DNA of 64,000 nucleotides from an uncultured Pelagibacteraceae bacterium (GTDB taxonomy: Bacteria > Pseudomonadota > Alphaproteobacteria > Pelagibacterales > Pelagibacteraceae), in contig CACKBU010000001.1 in assembly GCA_902598485.1 (NCBI GenBank), forward strand, positions 62,001 through 126,000, read 5' to 3'. The notes beneath the pieces were generated by a model that worked only from the letters and a program-made list of their open reading frames with translations, ran no database searches and had not been told where the DNA came from. The translations under genes were made by a program, and so were the position numbers. Positions 1 through 9,946 of the stretch are shown one piece after another. Numbering within the stretch: the stretch's first letter is position 1; every line of letters starts with the position of its first letter.

Positions 1-765
1 GATTTAACAACTAACACTCAACCAGCAATATATTTGATTAGTTATTCAATATTCAATGTTGTCAAAAACGAATTTAACTTAGATTTAAATAAAGCAAAAT
101 ATTTTGCTGGACACTCTTTAGGTGAGTATTCAGCTTTATCATGCGCAGGATATCTTGATTTTTCGGATACTTTAAAAATACTCAGAATTAGAGGAGGTGC
201 AATGCAAAACGCGGTGCCTAAAGGACAAGGAGGCATGATTGCTGTATTAGGTTCATCAGTTGATGTGATTGAAAAAATTTTGTCAGAAAATAAAGAAAAT
301 TTAAAAGCACAAATTGCAAATGACAATTCTGAAGGTCAAATTGTTTTAAGTGGAAAAACTGAGGATTTAGAAACTTTAATTCAAATTTTAAAAGATAATT
401 CAATTAAAAACATTAAACTTCCAGTAAGCGCACCTTTCCACTGCGATTTAATGAATAATGCAACAAAAATTATGTCAGAGGAGTTAAATAAGCTTAATTT
501 TAAAAATGGGCAAAATAAATTAATTTCAAACGTAACTGCAAATGAAATTAAAGATCCAGATGAGCTAAAAAATCTATTGATTAAGCAAATAGAAAATAGA
601 GTTAGATGGAGAGAAAGTGTGATTAATATGATAGAAAATAATGTAGATCATTTTATAGAAATTGGACCTGGGAAAGTTTTGTCAGGTTTGGTAAAAAGAA
701 TTAATAAAGATGTAAAAATTGATACAATAAATAGTCAAAGTGATATTGAAGGTTTAAAAATATGA
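1..765 (+). CDS. fabD: Malonyl-CoA:ACP transacylase FabD (5' truncated by window edge)
   Basis: Transfers malonyl from CoA to acyl carrier protein, supplying the extender unit for type II fatty acid synthesis in the cytoplasm. The reading frame is open from base 1, and residues before the first in-window start codon (…NTQPAIYLIS…) match the conserved FabD region, so the true start lies upstream. The nucleophile motif GHSLGEYSA is visible, as is the late PFHC motif with the catalytic His. The stop overlaps the fabG start by 4 nt (ATGA), and acpP follows, a standard fatty acid synthesis operon. Family identity is clear; only the N-terminus is missing. Confidence 0.96.
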   Translation, partial: DLTTNTQPAIYLISYSIFNVVKNEFNLDLNKAKYFAGHSLGEYSALSCAGYLDFSDTLKILRIRGGAMQNAVPKGQGGMIAVLGSSVDVIEKILSENKENLKAQIANDNSEGQIVLSGKTEDLETLIQILKDNSIKNIKLPVSAPFHCDLMNNATKIMSEELNKLNFKNGQNKLISNVTANEIKDPDELKNLLIKQIENRVRWRESVINMIENNVDHFIEIGPGKVLSGLVKRINKDVKIDTINSQSDIEGLKI

Positions 766-1499
766 TAGATTTAAAAGGTAAAAATATTATTGTTACAGGT
801 GCTTCAGGTGGGATTGGAAATTCAATAATTAAAAAATTAAATCAATCAGAGGCGAATATTTTAGCTTCAGGCACAAGAGAAGAAAAACTTGAAGAACTAA
901 AAGGTAAATATGCAAATATTAAAACATTAAAGTTTGATATTTCTCAAAGGGATAAAATTGAGGAGTTTGTTGAAAACGCAACCAAAGAACTTGGTGGTAG
1001 TTTAGATTGCATAGTTAATAATGCCGGTATTACTCAAGATAATTTAGCAATAAGGATGAGTTTAGAGGAATGGCAAAAAGTAATAGATATTAATTTGACA
1101 TCAACTTTTTTAATGACCAAGTCAGCAATAAAAAAAATGCTTAAAAATAAATCTGGAAAAGTTGTCAATATTACATCAGTTGTTGGTCATACAGGAAACC
1201 TGGGACAAGCGAATTACACAGCTTCCAAAGCAGGTATAATTGCGATGTCAAAAAGTTTGGCAATAGAATATGCTAAGAAAAATATTAATATTAATTGTAT
1301 TTCTCCGGGGTTTATTAAGACAGTAATGACAGATAAAATAGATGATAAATTTAAGGAGGTAATTATATCTAAAATTCCTTCAGCTCGTCTAGGAGAGCCT
1401 GATGATATTGCAAATGCAGTACTTTTTTTATGCTCAAATCAATCTAGTTATATAAATGGTGAAACCTTGCATGTTAATGGAGGCATGTATATGGCTTGA
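762..1499 (+). CDS. fabG: 3-oxoacyl-[ACP] reductase FabG
   Basis: NADPH-dependent reduction of 3-oxoacyl-ACP, the first reductive step of fatty acid elongation. This is a 245-residue short-chain dehydrogenase with an N-terminal TGASGGIG cofactor loop, the NNAG motif, a catalytic Ser (ITSVVG) and YTASK tetrad residues, plus the C-terminal VNGGM typical of FabG. It is translationally coupled to fabD by a 4-nt overlap and followed 48 nt later by acpP. Length and motif spacing are normal for the family; the operon context argues for FabG rather than another SDR. Confidence 0.96.
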   Translation: MIDLKGKNIIVTGASGGIGNSIIKKLNQSEANILASGTREEKLEELKGKYANIKTLKFDISQRDKIEEFVENATKELGGSLDCIVNNAGITQDNLAIRMSLEEWQKVIDINLTSTFLMTKSAIKKMLKNKSGKVVNITSVVGHTGNLGQANYTASKAGIIAMSKSLAIEYAKKNININCISPGFIKTVMTDKIDDKFKEVIISKIPSARLGEPDDIANAVLFLCSNQSSYINGETLHVNGGMYMA

Positions 1500-1547
1500 C
1501 AAAACAGGTTTTTAAACTATTAAGAATTTATAACAAAAAGGATCAAT

Positions 1548-1787
1548 ATGTCAGAAGACGTTTCAAGCAAAGTAAAAAAAATTGTAGCAGATCACTTGGG
1601 TATCGATGAAGCTAAAGTTACTGAAGAGTCAAGTTTTATAGATGATTTAGGAGCTGATAGTTTAGATACAGTTGAGTTAGTGATGGCATTTGAAGAAGAA
1701 TTTGGATCTGAAATTTCAGACAGTGAAGCAGAGAAAATTTTAACTGTAGGTGATGCAGTTAAATTTATCGAAGGAAAAGCTAACTAG
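1548..1787 (+). CDS. acpP: Acyl carrier protein
   Basis: A 79-residue acidic carrier protein that holds growing acyl chains on phosphopantetheine. The attachment motif [10 protein letters not shown] is intact with the modified Ser in DSL. A purine-rich ribosome binding site (AAAAGGAT) lies just upstream of the ATG. It follows fabG. Unusually, the next gene is gmk only 8 nt downstream; the fabF and mltG genes that often sit between acpP and gmk in alphaproteobacteria are not here, so the condensing enzyme must be encoded elsewhere. Confidence 0.97.
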   Translation: MSEDVSSKVKKIVADHLGIDEAKVTEESSFIDDLGADSLDTVELVMAFEEEFGSEISDSEAEKILTVGDAVKFIEGKAN

Positions 1788-1795
1788 AAATTTTA

Positions 1796-2428
1796 ATGCC
1801 ATCAGAAAAAGATGGGATAATGATAATTTTATCTTCTCCCTCGGGAGCAGGTAAAACTACTCTTGTTAAAAAGTTGTCTGAAAAAGACAATTTTGAAATT
1901 TCCATATCACACACTACAAGACAGCCTAGATCTTCAGAAACTCAAAACCAAGATTATTTTTTTGTAAATGAGACTGATTTTAAAAGATTAATTAGTAATG
2001 AAGAATTTCTTGAATACGCTAAGGTTTTTAATAATTTTTATGGTACAACAAGAACCCCAGTAATAGATAAGCTGAATAAAGGTAAAAACGTTCTTTTTGA
2101 TATTGATTGGCAAGGCGCGGATCAAATAAAGAATAAAAAATTGGACTATAAGTTAATTACTTTTTTTATACTACCTCCTAGCAAAGAAACTTTGTTTCAG
2201 AGGTTATCTAAACGACACATGAATGACAATTTAATTGTAGAAGAAAGAATGAAACAATTTGAGAGAGATGTTTTACATTGGATAAACTACGATTATGTAG
2301 TGATAAATGATGATCTAGATAATTGTTTTTCAAAAATAAATAGTTTGATAGATGCAGAAATCTTTGACGGCTCAAAAGATTATGATTTAAACTTTATTAG
2401 AAATCATATTAACAAGCTAACTTCTTAA
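1796..2428 (+). CDS. gmk: Guanylate kinase
   Basis: Phosphorylates GMP to GDP with ATP. The 210-residue protein has the P-loop [11 protein letters not shown] near the N-terminus, the GMP-binding region (SHTTRQPR, followed by YGT) and the late RLSKRH/R-rich lid region. An internal ATG eight codons downstream is an alternative start, but the annotated ATG gives normal family length. The gene starts 8 nt after acpP and its end overlaps the convergent rsmA gene by 12 nt. Confidence 0.96.
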   Translation: MPSEKDGIMIILSSPSGAGKTTLVKKLSEKDNFEISISHTTRQPRSSETQNQDYFFVNETDFKRLISNEEFLEYAKVFNNFYGTTRTPVIDKLNKGKNVLFDIDWQGADQIKNKKLDYKLITFFILPPSKETLFQRLSKRHMNDNLIVEERMKQFERDVLHWINYDYVVINDDLDNCFSKINSLIDAEIFDGSKDYDLNFIRNHINKLTS

Positions 2429-3202
2429 ATTTTCATATTCCTTAGCTAGATTATAATAAGTTTCAAATTTTAAATTCTGAGGTCTGAGGTTTAAATCTAT
2501 ATTTAGTTTATTTTGTATATTAGTATTTCCATTAAATAGTTGATTGAATGGTTTTTTTATCATCTTTCTTCTTTGGTTAAAAAATATTCTTGTAATAATC
2601 TCAAGATTTTTTGGATCTTTAAGCATAAAGAATTTTTTTTTTGGTGAAAAAAATAGTAATGAGCTATCAATTTTAGGTTTAGGTAAAAACGCCTCAGGTT
2701 TTATATCGCAAATTTTTTTAATCTCTAGCCTCCAATTACAGAGTATTGATAGTCTTCCATATTCAGAGGTGTTAGATTGAGCAATTATTCTATTTGCCAC
2801 TTCTTTTTGAAACATTAAAATAAGGCAATTAAACCATACATCATTTTTTAAATTTATTATCCATTTGCTTAATATTTCTGTTGATATGTTATATGGGAGA
2901 TTACCAAAAACTGTTAATTTTTTATTGAATAAAACTGTTTCATCTATTTCCAAAATATCTTTATTGAAAATTACAAGTTTAGTTGCAAATTTTTCATTGA
3001 GTTTTGCTGCTAACTCATTATCTTTTTCAATAACATAAAATTTGCTTGGGTTTTTTTCTAGAATCTTTGAAGTTAAATTGCCAGTGCCAGGTCCAACTTC
3101 AAGTATATTTTGATCCTTAATAGTGGCTGAATTTACGATTTTATTTAAAATTTTATCATCAATTAAAAAATTTTGACCTAAACTTTTTTTTGCTTTAATC
3201 AA
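2417..3202 (-). CDS. rsmA: 16S rRNA (adenine1518/1519-N6)-dimethyltransferase RsmA (KsgA)
   Basis: Dimethylates two adjacent adenines in the helix 45 loop of 16S rRNA during small-subunit maturation. The 261-residue protein has LGQNFL at the N-terminus, the SAM-binding motif [10 protein letters not shown] and the catalytic NLPYNIS motif. It is last in the minus-strand operon lptF-lptG-lptD-surA-pdxA-rsmA and overlaps the upstream pdxA stop by 4 nt. Its 3' end overlaps the convergent gmk gene. Confidence 0.97.
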   Translation of the reverse strand: MIKAKKSLGQNFLIDDKILNKIVNSATIKDQNILEVGPGTGNLTSKILEKNPSKFYVIEKDNELAAKLNEKFATKLVIFNKDILEIDETVLFNKKLTVFGNLPYNISTEILSKWIINLKNDVWFNCLILMFQKEVANRIIAQSNTSEYGRLSILCNWRLEIKKICDIKPEAFLPKPKIDSSLLFFSPKKKFFMLKDPKNLEIITRIFFNQRRKMIKKPFNQLFNGNTNIQNKLNIDLNLRPQNLKFETYYNLAKEYENLRS

Positions 3203-4164
3203 TTTTTATCCAAAAATTCTAAGGCTCTAATTAAGCTCAATGGATTAGATATATTTTTTCCTATCATTTTTTCATTCGGACCATGATCTGGTGAAATTCT
3301 TATAAAACTTAGCCCTAAAGTAATATTAATAGCATCATACTCAAACAATGTTTTGATGGGTGTTAATACTTGATCGTGATACATGCCAATAATAACATCA
3401 AATTTTACTCTATTTTTTTTTAAAAACATAGTATCAGCAGAATATGGACCTGAAATTTTATATCCTAATTGTTTTAATGATTTTATCGCTGGTTTTAAGA
3501 TTTTATCATCTTCATTATATTTATCTGTACTTTCACAATGAGGATTAAGCCCTAGAACACCAATCCTTGGTTTAATTTTTCGGTATTTAATATAAAAATT
3601 ATTAATCAATTTAGTTTTTTCTTTGATACTTCTTTGAGTAATATATTTTGTTACTTTTTTTATTGGCACATGAGTCGTCAAAGGACAAACTGATAATTTT
3701 TTATTGTAAATTAACATAGCAAATTTTTTAGCATTGGTATTTTTGGCTATGTATTCTGTTACTCCAAAATATTTCTTATTTAAAAAATATTTTTTGTCAA
3801 TTGGTCCATTTATAAATTTAGTGGTCTTTAAAGTTTTCATAACCTTTAGACCTATTTCGAAAGAATTTTTAATAAAAATGTTTGATTTATTTGTTATTTT
3901 TTTAAAATTATTACTTAAGTTAACTTTTACGTTTATAAAATTAATATCTTTTACACTTAAATTAACATTACCCAAATTCTCATAATTAATTATGTTAATT
4001 CTTTTTTTAAAATTAAATTTTTTCATATAAAATTTAAATAATTTTAAAGATGAAATTAAAATTATCGGTGATTTATAAGATTTTGATTTTAAAGATTTAA
4101 TTAATATTTCTAAAAAAATACTATTTGGTTCACCATTAATTATGATTATAGGATTATTTTTCAT
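3199..4164 (-). CDS. pdxA: 4-hydroxythreonine-4-phosphate dehydrogenase PdxA
   Basis: NAD-dependent oxidation of 4-phosphohydroxy-threonine in the DXP-dependent route to pyridoxal phosphate. The three metal-ligand regions of PdxA are present: TTHVPIK, GLNPHCES and GMYHDQVLTP. At 321 residues it is slightly short for the family, mainly because the N-terminal half is compact and lysine/asparagine rich. Its start overlaps the end of surA by 11 nt and its end overlaps rsmA, so it is transcribed with the envelope genes, an order conserved in proteobacteria. Confidence 0.93.
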   Translation of the reverse strand: MKNNPIIIINGEPNSIFLEILIKSLKSKSYKSPIILISSLKLFKFYMKKFNFKKRINIINYENLGNVNLSVKDINFINVKVNLSNNFKKITNKSNIFIKNSFEIGLKVMKTLKTTKFINGPIDKKYFLNKKYFGVTEYIAKNTNAKKFAMLIYNKKLSVCPLTTHVPIKKVTKYITQRSIKEKTKLINNFYIKYRKIKPRIGVLGLNPHCESTDKYNEDDKILKPAIKSLKQLGYKISGPYSADTMFLKKNRVKFDVIIGMYHDQVLTPIKTLFEYDAINITLGLSFIRISPDHGPNEKMIGKNISNPLSLIRALEFLDKN

Positions 4165-5104
4165 CTATACTGATTTCTTTTTTTACTTTATTAAAATAGA
4201 TATTTGAGTATTGATTTAGTTGTTCATTTTTCATAGCCCTAATTTTATTAGATAACTCTTTTTCTACATCAATTTCTTTTTCAATTATTTTAATATCCTG
4301 AATTTTAAGTATTAGAAAGCCACCTGGTATTGTTATTGGCTTAGAATATTCTCCTTTTTTTAAATTTAAAATTTGACTTAAAATTTTTTTATTTAATGCG
4401 CTTTCGTTTATCCAGCCCAATCTACCTCCAGATTTCGAGCTATCAGAAATACTGAACATAGATGCTGTATTTTCAAATCCATTTTCTTCAATACTTTTTT
4501 TAATACTATTGTGTAATTGAATTATTTTTTCGTTTTCCTCAGCATTGAACAAAATTTCATATAAAAAATATGCATTTGAAGTTTGTTTATTTGTTTTCAA
4601 ATCTTGCCTAATTTTATTTTCATTTATTTTTATTTTTGAGTAAAACTTTTTATAAATAAGACGATTCCAAAGAGCCTCAATTAGTAATTTTGATTCAATA
4701 TCTAAAATTTCAATATTTAAATTATTTATATAACTCAAAAATTCCTCTCTACTGTTTAGACCAATATTGATATAAATAGACTTTATTACACTTTCCAAGT
4801 ACTCAGCAGAAATCTTCTGATTATCTAATTTAGAAATTTCTATTTCCTTAATTTTTTCTCTAATCAACGAGTTTTTTGCAATTTGTAAAATTTTTTTATT
4901 TTCCAGGTTTAATAAATTAGGGTTCAAGGCCCTTAAATAATTTGCTTCATTTTTTATATCAATATTTGTAATTATAGAATTATTAATTTTTAAAACAATT
5001 TTAATTTCAGTTGTATCAGCTTTTGAAGAAAATAAACTTAGATATAAAAATAAAAAAACTAATAAAACATATATTGTTTTATTATTAGAAATTTTTTTTA
5101 TCAT
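4154..5104 (-). CDS. surA: SurA-like periplasmic peptidyl-prolyl isomerase/chaperone
   Basis: Periplasmic chaperone for outer-membrane proteins. The protein has an N-terminal hydrophobic signal segment (about residues 10-28), an N-terminal SurA-type region, and one recognizable parvulin domain (about residues 170-280) with the GGRLGWI and GGFLILKI signatures. At 316 residues it is shorter than E. coli SurA and appears to have one parvulin domain rather than two. Its position directly after lptD matches the client relationship: LptD is a classical SurA substrate. Confidence 0.85.
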   Translation of the reverse strand: MIKKISNNKTIYVLLVFLFLYLSLFSSKADTTEIKIVLKINNSIITNIDIKNEANYLRALNPNLLNLENKKILQIAKNSLIREKIKEIEISKLDNQKISAEYLESVIKSIYINIGLNSREEFLSYINNLNIEILDIESKLLIEALWNRLIYKKFYSKIKINENKIRQDLKTNKQTSNAYFLYEILFNAEENEKIIQLHNSIKKSIEENGFENTASMFSISDSSKSGGRLGWINESALNKKILSQILNLKKGEYSKPITIPGGFLILKIQDIKIIEKEIDVEKELSNKIRAMKNEQLNQYSNIYFNKVKKEISIDEK

Positions 5105-5111
5105 TAATTTA

Positions 5112-7736
5112 TTATTTAATTGTTTGCTCTATAGTTGTTAATGGAAAAAAGCTTATAGTAAACAATAAGTTTTCAGATGGTTTTAAATCTCGATCTTCAT
5201 AATATGACTTATTAAATCTTACTCCAGCAGTTAGACAGTCATTTTTATATTCATAAACAAGATTATAATATTCAGTAATATTAATTTCTCTATTTCTTCT
5301 TGTTTTAAAAATTAATGAATTATTTTCGTTTATTTCAAATTTAGTAGTATTTTCAAATACATTTGTATTACCTAAATCTGAGTCTTCTTCTATAAATTTA
5401 AATTCTGTAATAAAGTTATTTAAAGATACATCGATCCCAATGGAGTTGTATTTAAAATTATCAAGCTTGTTGTCAATTGCATAATCATAATCAATATTAA
5501 TATTTTCTGATAAAGAGTAATCTATAGAACCAAATATGTTTGAATTTTTTTGATTCAGTGTAGTTTGACTTGGAATATTTTTTTCTAGGTCATCTCTAAA
5601 TACAGTTGCCAACTTAAGTTCTAAATATTTATCATTATTTCGTTTATTTTCTTTTTTATAATCAATTCCCAAAGTTAGAGAATTTCCTGATTCCAAGCTG
5701 TCATTTATACCCAATCTATTAATACTAAAAATATTACCTGGTGTTATCTTTCTTTCGTCTGTTGAGTGATCTTTCATATCACTTGGATTTATTCTCAAAG
5801 ATAATTTTGGCATTAATGATTCATTGTAATTATCAGTCTTTTTTACCAACGGTAAAGTTGAATTCAATTCTATTAAAGATTGAAGTTCGATTTGTGGACT
5901 AGACTTGTATGTATTTACATTTTTTCCTACGCTGTTAAGATTTTTAAAGTAAAAATTTAAATTACTTCTTAGTCCAAGGTTTTCAAAAACTTTATCATTT
6001 AATTTAAAATTAAAATCATTTATTATTCTGGATTTTACATTATTGGTATTATCTAAAATATTATTTCCAGTCGAATTTAAACCAAATGTACCATATTTAT
6101 ATGACAAAGAATTTTGTGAGTAGCTATAATATGGTAAAACAAACTGATATCGATCAGAGTGAAGTTTTGTTAAATCCTCATAAATGTTTGCTCCACCAAA
6201 AATAGAGAATTTATCTGAGTCCAGTAATATTTCAAATCCTGATTGCAAGACATCAAAATTATTTGGTCTTACTTCATTATCATATAAATTATCTGAAAAA
6301 ATTTTTAAGTAGGTATCTTTTGTAGCCCTTTGGATAAAAATATTTAAATCACTATTTAAAAAACTATCTAGCTCAAGGTTTTTTTTAAAATTAGCAAATA
6401 AATGAGAAATATTTTTTTTTTTATTTGTTTCTGAAGATTTAAAATTATTTACAAAACCAAAATCACCTATAAATGAGGAATCTTTATTTTCTTGTCTAAA
6501 TTCGTTTTGTAACATGAGTGTGTTTTTAGAAAAGAATGTAGGAGCAATTGTGAAATCTTTATTTTCTGAGATTACATGAAAGTAAGGAGTATTTATTGAT
6601 GACCCTAAAATGTTAGAATTATTTAACTTTGGCAGTAAAAATCCAGACTGTCTTTCCACAGTTGGATCAGGATGGAAAAATTTTGGAAAATAAAATACTG
6701 GAAAATTATAAACTTTTAAAATTGAATTCTCATAAATTAATTGTTTTTTGTTTTTATCATGCTTAATTTTAGATGCTTCTATTTGCCATGGCGGACAATT
6801 GTTATTTTTTTTACAACTTGTAAATACAGCTTTATTAATTGTAGTTATATTATTTTCATGATTTGAGGATACTCCGTATAATCTTGGGTCATTTTCTGAT
6901 TTATCAAAGATATTTTTCTTAAGTAATATTTTGGTTTCTCCAGTTTTATAATTATTATTTTTTAAATCAAAAAAACCATTTTCAAAAAAATAAGTATTTG
7001 TTTCGCCTAATGGTAATTTTGAATTTTCAGTTACTTTGATTTTTTTTCCTTTCAAAAATTCTTTATCAATTTCATATATAAAATTATCAAGTTCATAGAA
7101 TGCATAATCTTGATTTTCAATAGTTGTTTTTTCTGAAGATCTTAATTTTTTATCTTTATTAGAATAACTTACATTTCTCGATTCAAATTTATATTTAGAT
7201 TGAATTTTTGCTTTTGTTTGACCTTCAGTAAAAATTTTTTCTAAATTTTTTAGATATGTTATTTTGTCTGAAATAACTTCTATATCATTTTTCTTATCAA
7301 AAAATTTAACATCGCCATCAGCAACTATTTTAGATTCATCAGTATTATTGTAAGATATGCTATCTGCAAAAATTTCTATATTTTTATTTTGATCTAAAAC
7401 AAAAACTTTTCCTTTCGCTAAAATTATTTCTTCATTTTTAAAATATGAAATTTCATCAGCTTTAATAATTAAATTTTTTAAATTATCTTTAAATTTTACA
7501 TTATTTATAGCCTTAAGGTGTTGCTTTAATTTGTTATATTCAAAATTTTCTGCACTTATTGAAATTCCATCATTAGTATAAGCCTCACCACCATTCGAAC
7601 CCTTAAATAAATTTCCATTTTGCGATATCTCAATTTCACTCACATTGAAAAAAAAATTTTCCTCAGAATTTAAATTAGAGAAAAAACATAAACTTAAGAT
7701 TAAATATATTTTAATTAAAAAAAATTTATTTTTCAT
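5112..7736 (-). CDS. lptD: LPS-assembly outer-membrane protein LptD
   Basis: Inserts lipopolysaccharide into the outer leaflet with LptE. The 874-residue protein has a signal peptide, an N-terminal OstA/LptA-like beta-jellyroll region (about 30-250) and a long beta-barrel C-terminal half. Conserved features include a Cys pair in the CKKNNNCPPW stretch and the FPVFYFP/FHPDP segment where the barrel begins. It overlaps lptG by 11 nt and is followed by surA after 7 nt. No recognizable lptE lies in the window. Confidence 0.93.
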   Translation of the reverse strand: MKNKFFLIKIYLILSLCFFSNLNSEENFFFNVSEIEISQNGNLFKGSNGGEAYTNDGISISAENFEYNKLKQHLKAINNVKFKDNLKNLIIKADEISYFKNEEIILAKGKVFVLDQNKNIEIFADSISYNNTDESKIVADGDVKFFDKKNDIEVISDKITYLKNLEKIFTEGQTKAKIQSKYKFESRNVSYSNKDKKLRSSEKTTIENQDYAFYELDNFIYEIDKEFLKGKKIKVTENSKLPLGETNTYFFENGFFDLKNNNYKTGETKILLKKNIFDKSENDPRLYGVSSNHENNITTINKAVFTSCKKNNNCPPWQIEASKIKHDKNKKQLIYENSILKVYNFPVFYFPKFFHPDPTVERQSGFLLPKLNNSNILGSSINTPYFHVISENKDFTIAPTFFSKNTLMLQNEFRQENKDSSFIGDFGFVNNFKSSETNKKKNISHLFANFKKNLELDSFLNSDLNIFIQRATKDTYLKIFSDNLYDNEVRPNNFDVLQSGFEILLDSDKFSIFGGANIYEDLTKLHSDRYQFVLPYYSYSQNSLSYKYGTFGLNSTGNNILDNTNNVKSRIINDFNFKLNDKVFENLGLRSNLNFYFKNLNSVGKNVNTYKSSPQIELQSLIELNSTLPLVKKTDNYNESLMPKLSLRINPSDMKDHSTDERKITPGNIFSINRLGINDSLESGNSLTLGIDYKKENKRNNDKYLELKLATVFRDDLEKNIPSQTTLNQKNSNIFGSIDYSLSENINIDYDYAIDNKLDNFKYNSIGIDVSLNNFITEFKFIEEDSDLGNTNVFENTTKFEINENNSLIFKTRRNREINITEYYNLVYEYKNDCLTAGVRFNKSYYEDRDLKPSENLLFTISFFPLTTIEQTIK

Positions 7737-8799
7737 TTATTTTAGAGGATGAGAGTAAAATCAAAGAGCTCAATATAAGCATTGGTATCCATATCGATAT
7801 TATATGATTAATTTTTTCAGTAGCACCCATTACATTGAATAAATTATTTAAATAATAAATTAAAACACATAAAAATAATCCAATGGAGATTTTTAAAGTA
7901 TTGCTTTTGTATTTTCTGCTATTAAACATTATAAGACCAGATAAAATCGTCATTAATATCAAATAAATTGGATACGTTATTATTTTTTGAATTTGAATAT
8001 CTATATCAATGGTAGAATAATTCAACTGCTCATAATTTTTCTTTAATTCTATTAATTCAAATATTGATAAAGACGACAAATTGGAGAACAGACTATTAAT
8101 TAACTTATAATTAAAATTAGAATAAGTTGTTATGCTATCTAAATCTTGAATTATATTTTTATTTATTATTTTAGGTTCAAAGATTACCCAATTGTTTGTT
8201 TTAATATTAATTTTTTTACTAATAATATTTCTTTTAACATTATAATTTTCATCAAATTCAGTGATAAAATTATCAATTAAGAAGTTCTCGTCAATTTTTG
8301 ATGAATTAACAATTAATATAGTATTATCAATTTTATCTCTAATCCATAAACCATTTTTATTTACAACAGCAAGGTATTTATTATCTTTTGTGTAACCAGT
8401 TTTTAATTCTAAATAAAAATTTTTTAAATTTGAGGATATATTGTAAAATACAGTAACAATTAAAATAGATAAACATAATGTTAAAATCGAAATAATAAAT
8501 AAAATTTTTGAATTCTTTAATCCTGAATATTTAAAGATTGTTATTTCATTGTTATTAAATAATTTAATAAAAAAAAGCTGTGTTGAAATCAGAAAGATGA
8601 ATGGAAATATTTCAAAAATCATTGAGGGCGAATTCAATAACGATAAATGAAGTGGAAAAAAAATATTTACGTCTAAATCACTGAAAAATTCTATTTCAGT
8701 TAAAAGGTTTATCAAAACAACTAAACTAAAAATTATTATTAATACATTCAAAAAAGATTTAAGAAAAATACTAGTCAAAAATTTTATGTAAGTTTTCAT
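7726..8799 (-). CDS. lptG: LPS export ABC transporter permease LptG
   Basis: Inner-membrane permease of the LptB2FG complex that extracts lipopolysaccharide. The 357-residue YjgP/YjgQ-family protein shows paired hydrophobic helices at the N-terminus, a central hydrophilic periplasmic beta-jellyroll (about 130-250) and a hydrophobic C-terminal helix block. It is coupled to lptF by a 4-nt overlap and to lptD by 11 nt. Assignment of LptG versus LptF rests on order (second of the pair) as well as sequence; either way it is one half of the permease. Confidence 0.9.
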   Translation of the reverse strand: MKTYIKFLTSIFLKSFLNVLIIIFSLVVLINLLTEIEFFSDLDVNIFFPLHLSLLNSPSMIFEIFPFIFLISTQLFFIKLFNNNEITIFKYSGLKNSKILFIISILTLCLSILIVTVFYNISSNLKNFYLELKTGYTKDNKYLAVVNKNGLWIRDKIDNTILIVNSSKIDENFLIDNFITEFDENYNVKRNIISKKINIKTNNWVIFEPKIINKNIIQDLDSITTYSNFNYKLINSLFSNLSSLSIFELIELKKNYEQLNYSTIDIDIQIQKIITYPIYLILMTILSGLIMFNSRKYKSNTLKISIGLFLCVLIYYLNNLFNVMGATEKINHIISIWIPMLILSSLILLSSSKINEK

Positions 8800-9938
8800 T
8801 TTATAGATTTTACAAATTTAAATTTAAATATTAGATAAAAATATATAATTATAATTAGACAAATAGGGATAGAAATGAGCAAAATATTTTCTAAATAGGA
8901 ATTACTAATCAATCTGAGTGAGGTTTCTGAAAAAATAATAGTTAAAAAACCTATTAAAAAGATAATTGCTTTATATTTTGAATAATTTATTTTTTCTTTT
9001 GATTGAATTATTAAAAATAATGAAATTAGCATTAAGACAGGTAAATAAATTGGCATCATCAATCGTTTATATAATTCAGAACTTATAGTATCTAAATTTT
9101 TAGCTTCACAGTTTCTAACCTTCAGTTTAATTTTTTCAATTTCTTGTTTATTTTTAACTAATAATTTTTGCAAACAACTCATTAGTTCAATAGTTTTATG
9201 CTCTTGAGTTTTTTTAACTAAAATAATATCAGGAGAAAAAGAGCCTAAATTAAATTCAGATTTTGAAAAGCTGAAGTTAGTAATTCTACCATTACTCATA
9301 CTAGTATTCTCGCCATCATACAATTCTAAGATAGGTGAATTAATATCACTTTTAAAAACACCTTTTTTTGCATAAATAATTTGGTACTCGTTATCATTAA
9401 TATTCTTTTTGATATAAATATTATTATAGACACCTTCATCAGTTTTACTTTCTGTATAAACTGTAAGACGTTTGATGTTTGCATTAAATTTTTTTACTTT
9501 AATGAAGTTATCAAAAAAGTTAAAATCGGAATCTCTAATTAATCCTCTTGCCAAATTCTGCGAACTTGGCACAATTATTGAAGTTAATAATATTTGAATA
9601 AGAAATATAATTAATGAAAAAGCTAAAAAAAAGTTAACAAGTTTAATTTTATTTACTCCAAAATTCCAAAAAATAAGTAACTGATTATTTGTTTCATATT
9701 TTGCAATCACGTAAGAAAAACTGAAAAAAAATGCAAATGGAAGAATTTTACTAACTATTTTAGGTAGATTTAAAAAGGAATAAAATAAATAAACACTGTA
9801 CGCGCGGCCGTCGTCAATAATTATATCTAAATAGTTTACTGCTTGAAAAACCCAAATTATTAAACTTGTGCTAATAAGAGTAATAAGAAAGAAATTTATG
9901 CAGTCATACAAAAACTTTCTATATATAATTTTTTTCAT
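8796..9938 (-). CDS. lptF: LPS export ABC transporter permease LptF
   Basis: Partner permease to LptG. The 380-residue protein has N-terminal helices, a periplasmic domain in the middle and three or so C-terminal helices ending in a lysine-rich tail. It heads the minus-strand envelope operon; 61 nt separate its ATG from the divergent pepA start. Odd feature: the codons for residues DDGRAY just after the first membrane helix all end in G or C, giving a GC-rich island in an otherwise AT-only-third-position gene (see the separate entry at 9798-9815). Confidence 0.9.
   Translation of the reverse strand: MKKIIYRKFLYDCINFFLITLISTSLIIWVFQAVNYLDIIIDDGRAYSVYLFYSFLNLPKIVSKILPFAFFFSFSYVIAKYETNNQLLIFWNFGVNKIKLVNFFLAFSLIIFLIQILLTSIIVPSSQNLARGLIRDSDFNFFDNFIKVKKFNANIKRLTVYTESKTDEGVYNNIYIKKNINDNEYQIIYAKKGVFKSDINSPILELYDGENTSMSNGRITNFSFSKSEFNLGSFSPDIILVKKTQEHKTIELMSCLQKLLVKNKQEIEKIKLKVRNCEAKNLDTISSELYKRLMMPIYLPVLMLISLFLIIQSKEKINYSKYKAIIFLIGFLTIIFSETSLRLISNSYLENILLISIPICLIIIIYFYLIFKFKFVKSIK
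9798..9815 (-). other. GC-rich codon island inside lptF
   Basis: Eighteen bases coding for DDGRAY on the minus strand (GAC GAC GGC CGC GCG TAC) contain 14 G/C and several CpG dinucleotides, whereas flanking codons nearly all end in A or T. All six codons use the rare GC-ending form. The amino-acid sequence alone does not require this, so a second, nucleotide-level constraint or a recent recombination or mutation patch is possible. No function is assigned. Confidence 0.5.
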
Positions 9939-9946
9939 TGAAATAT

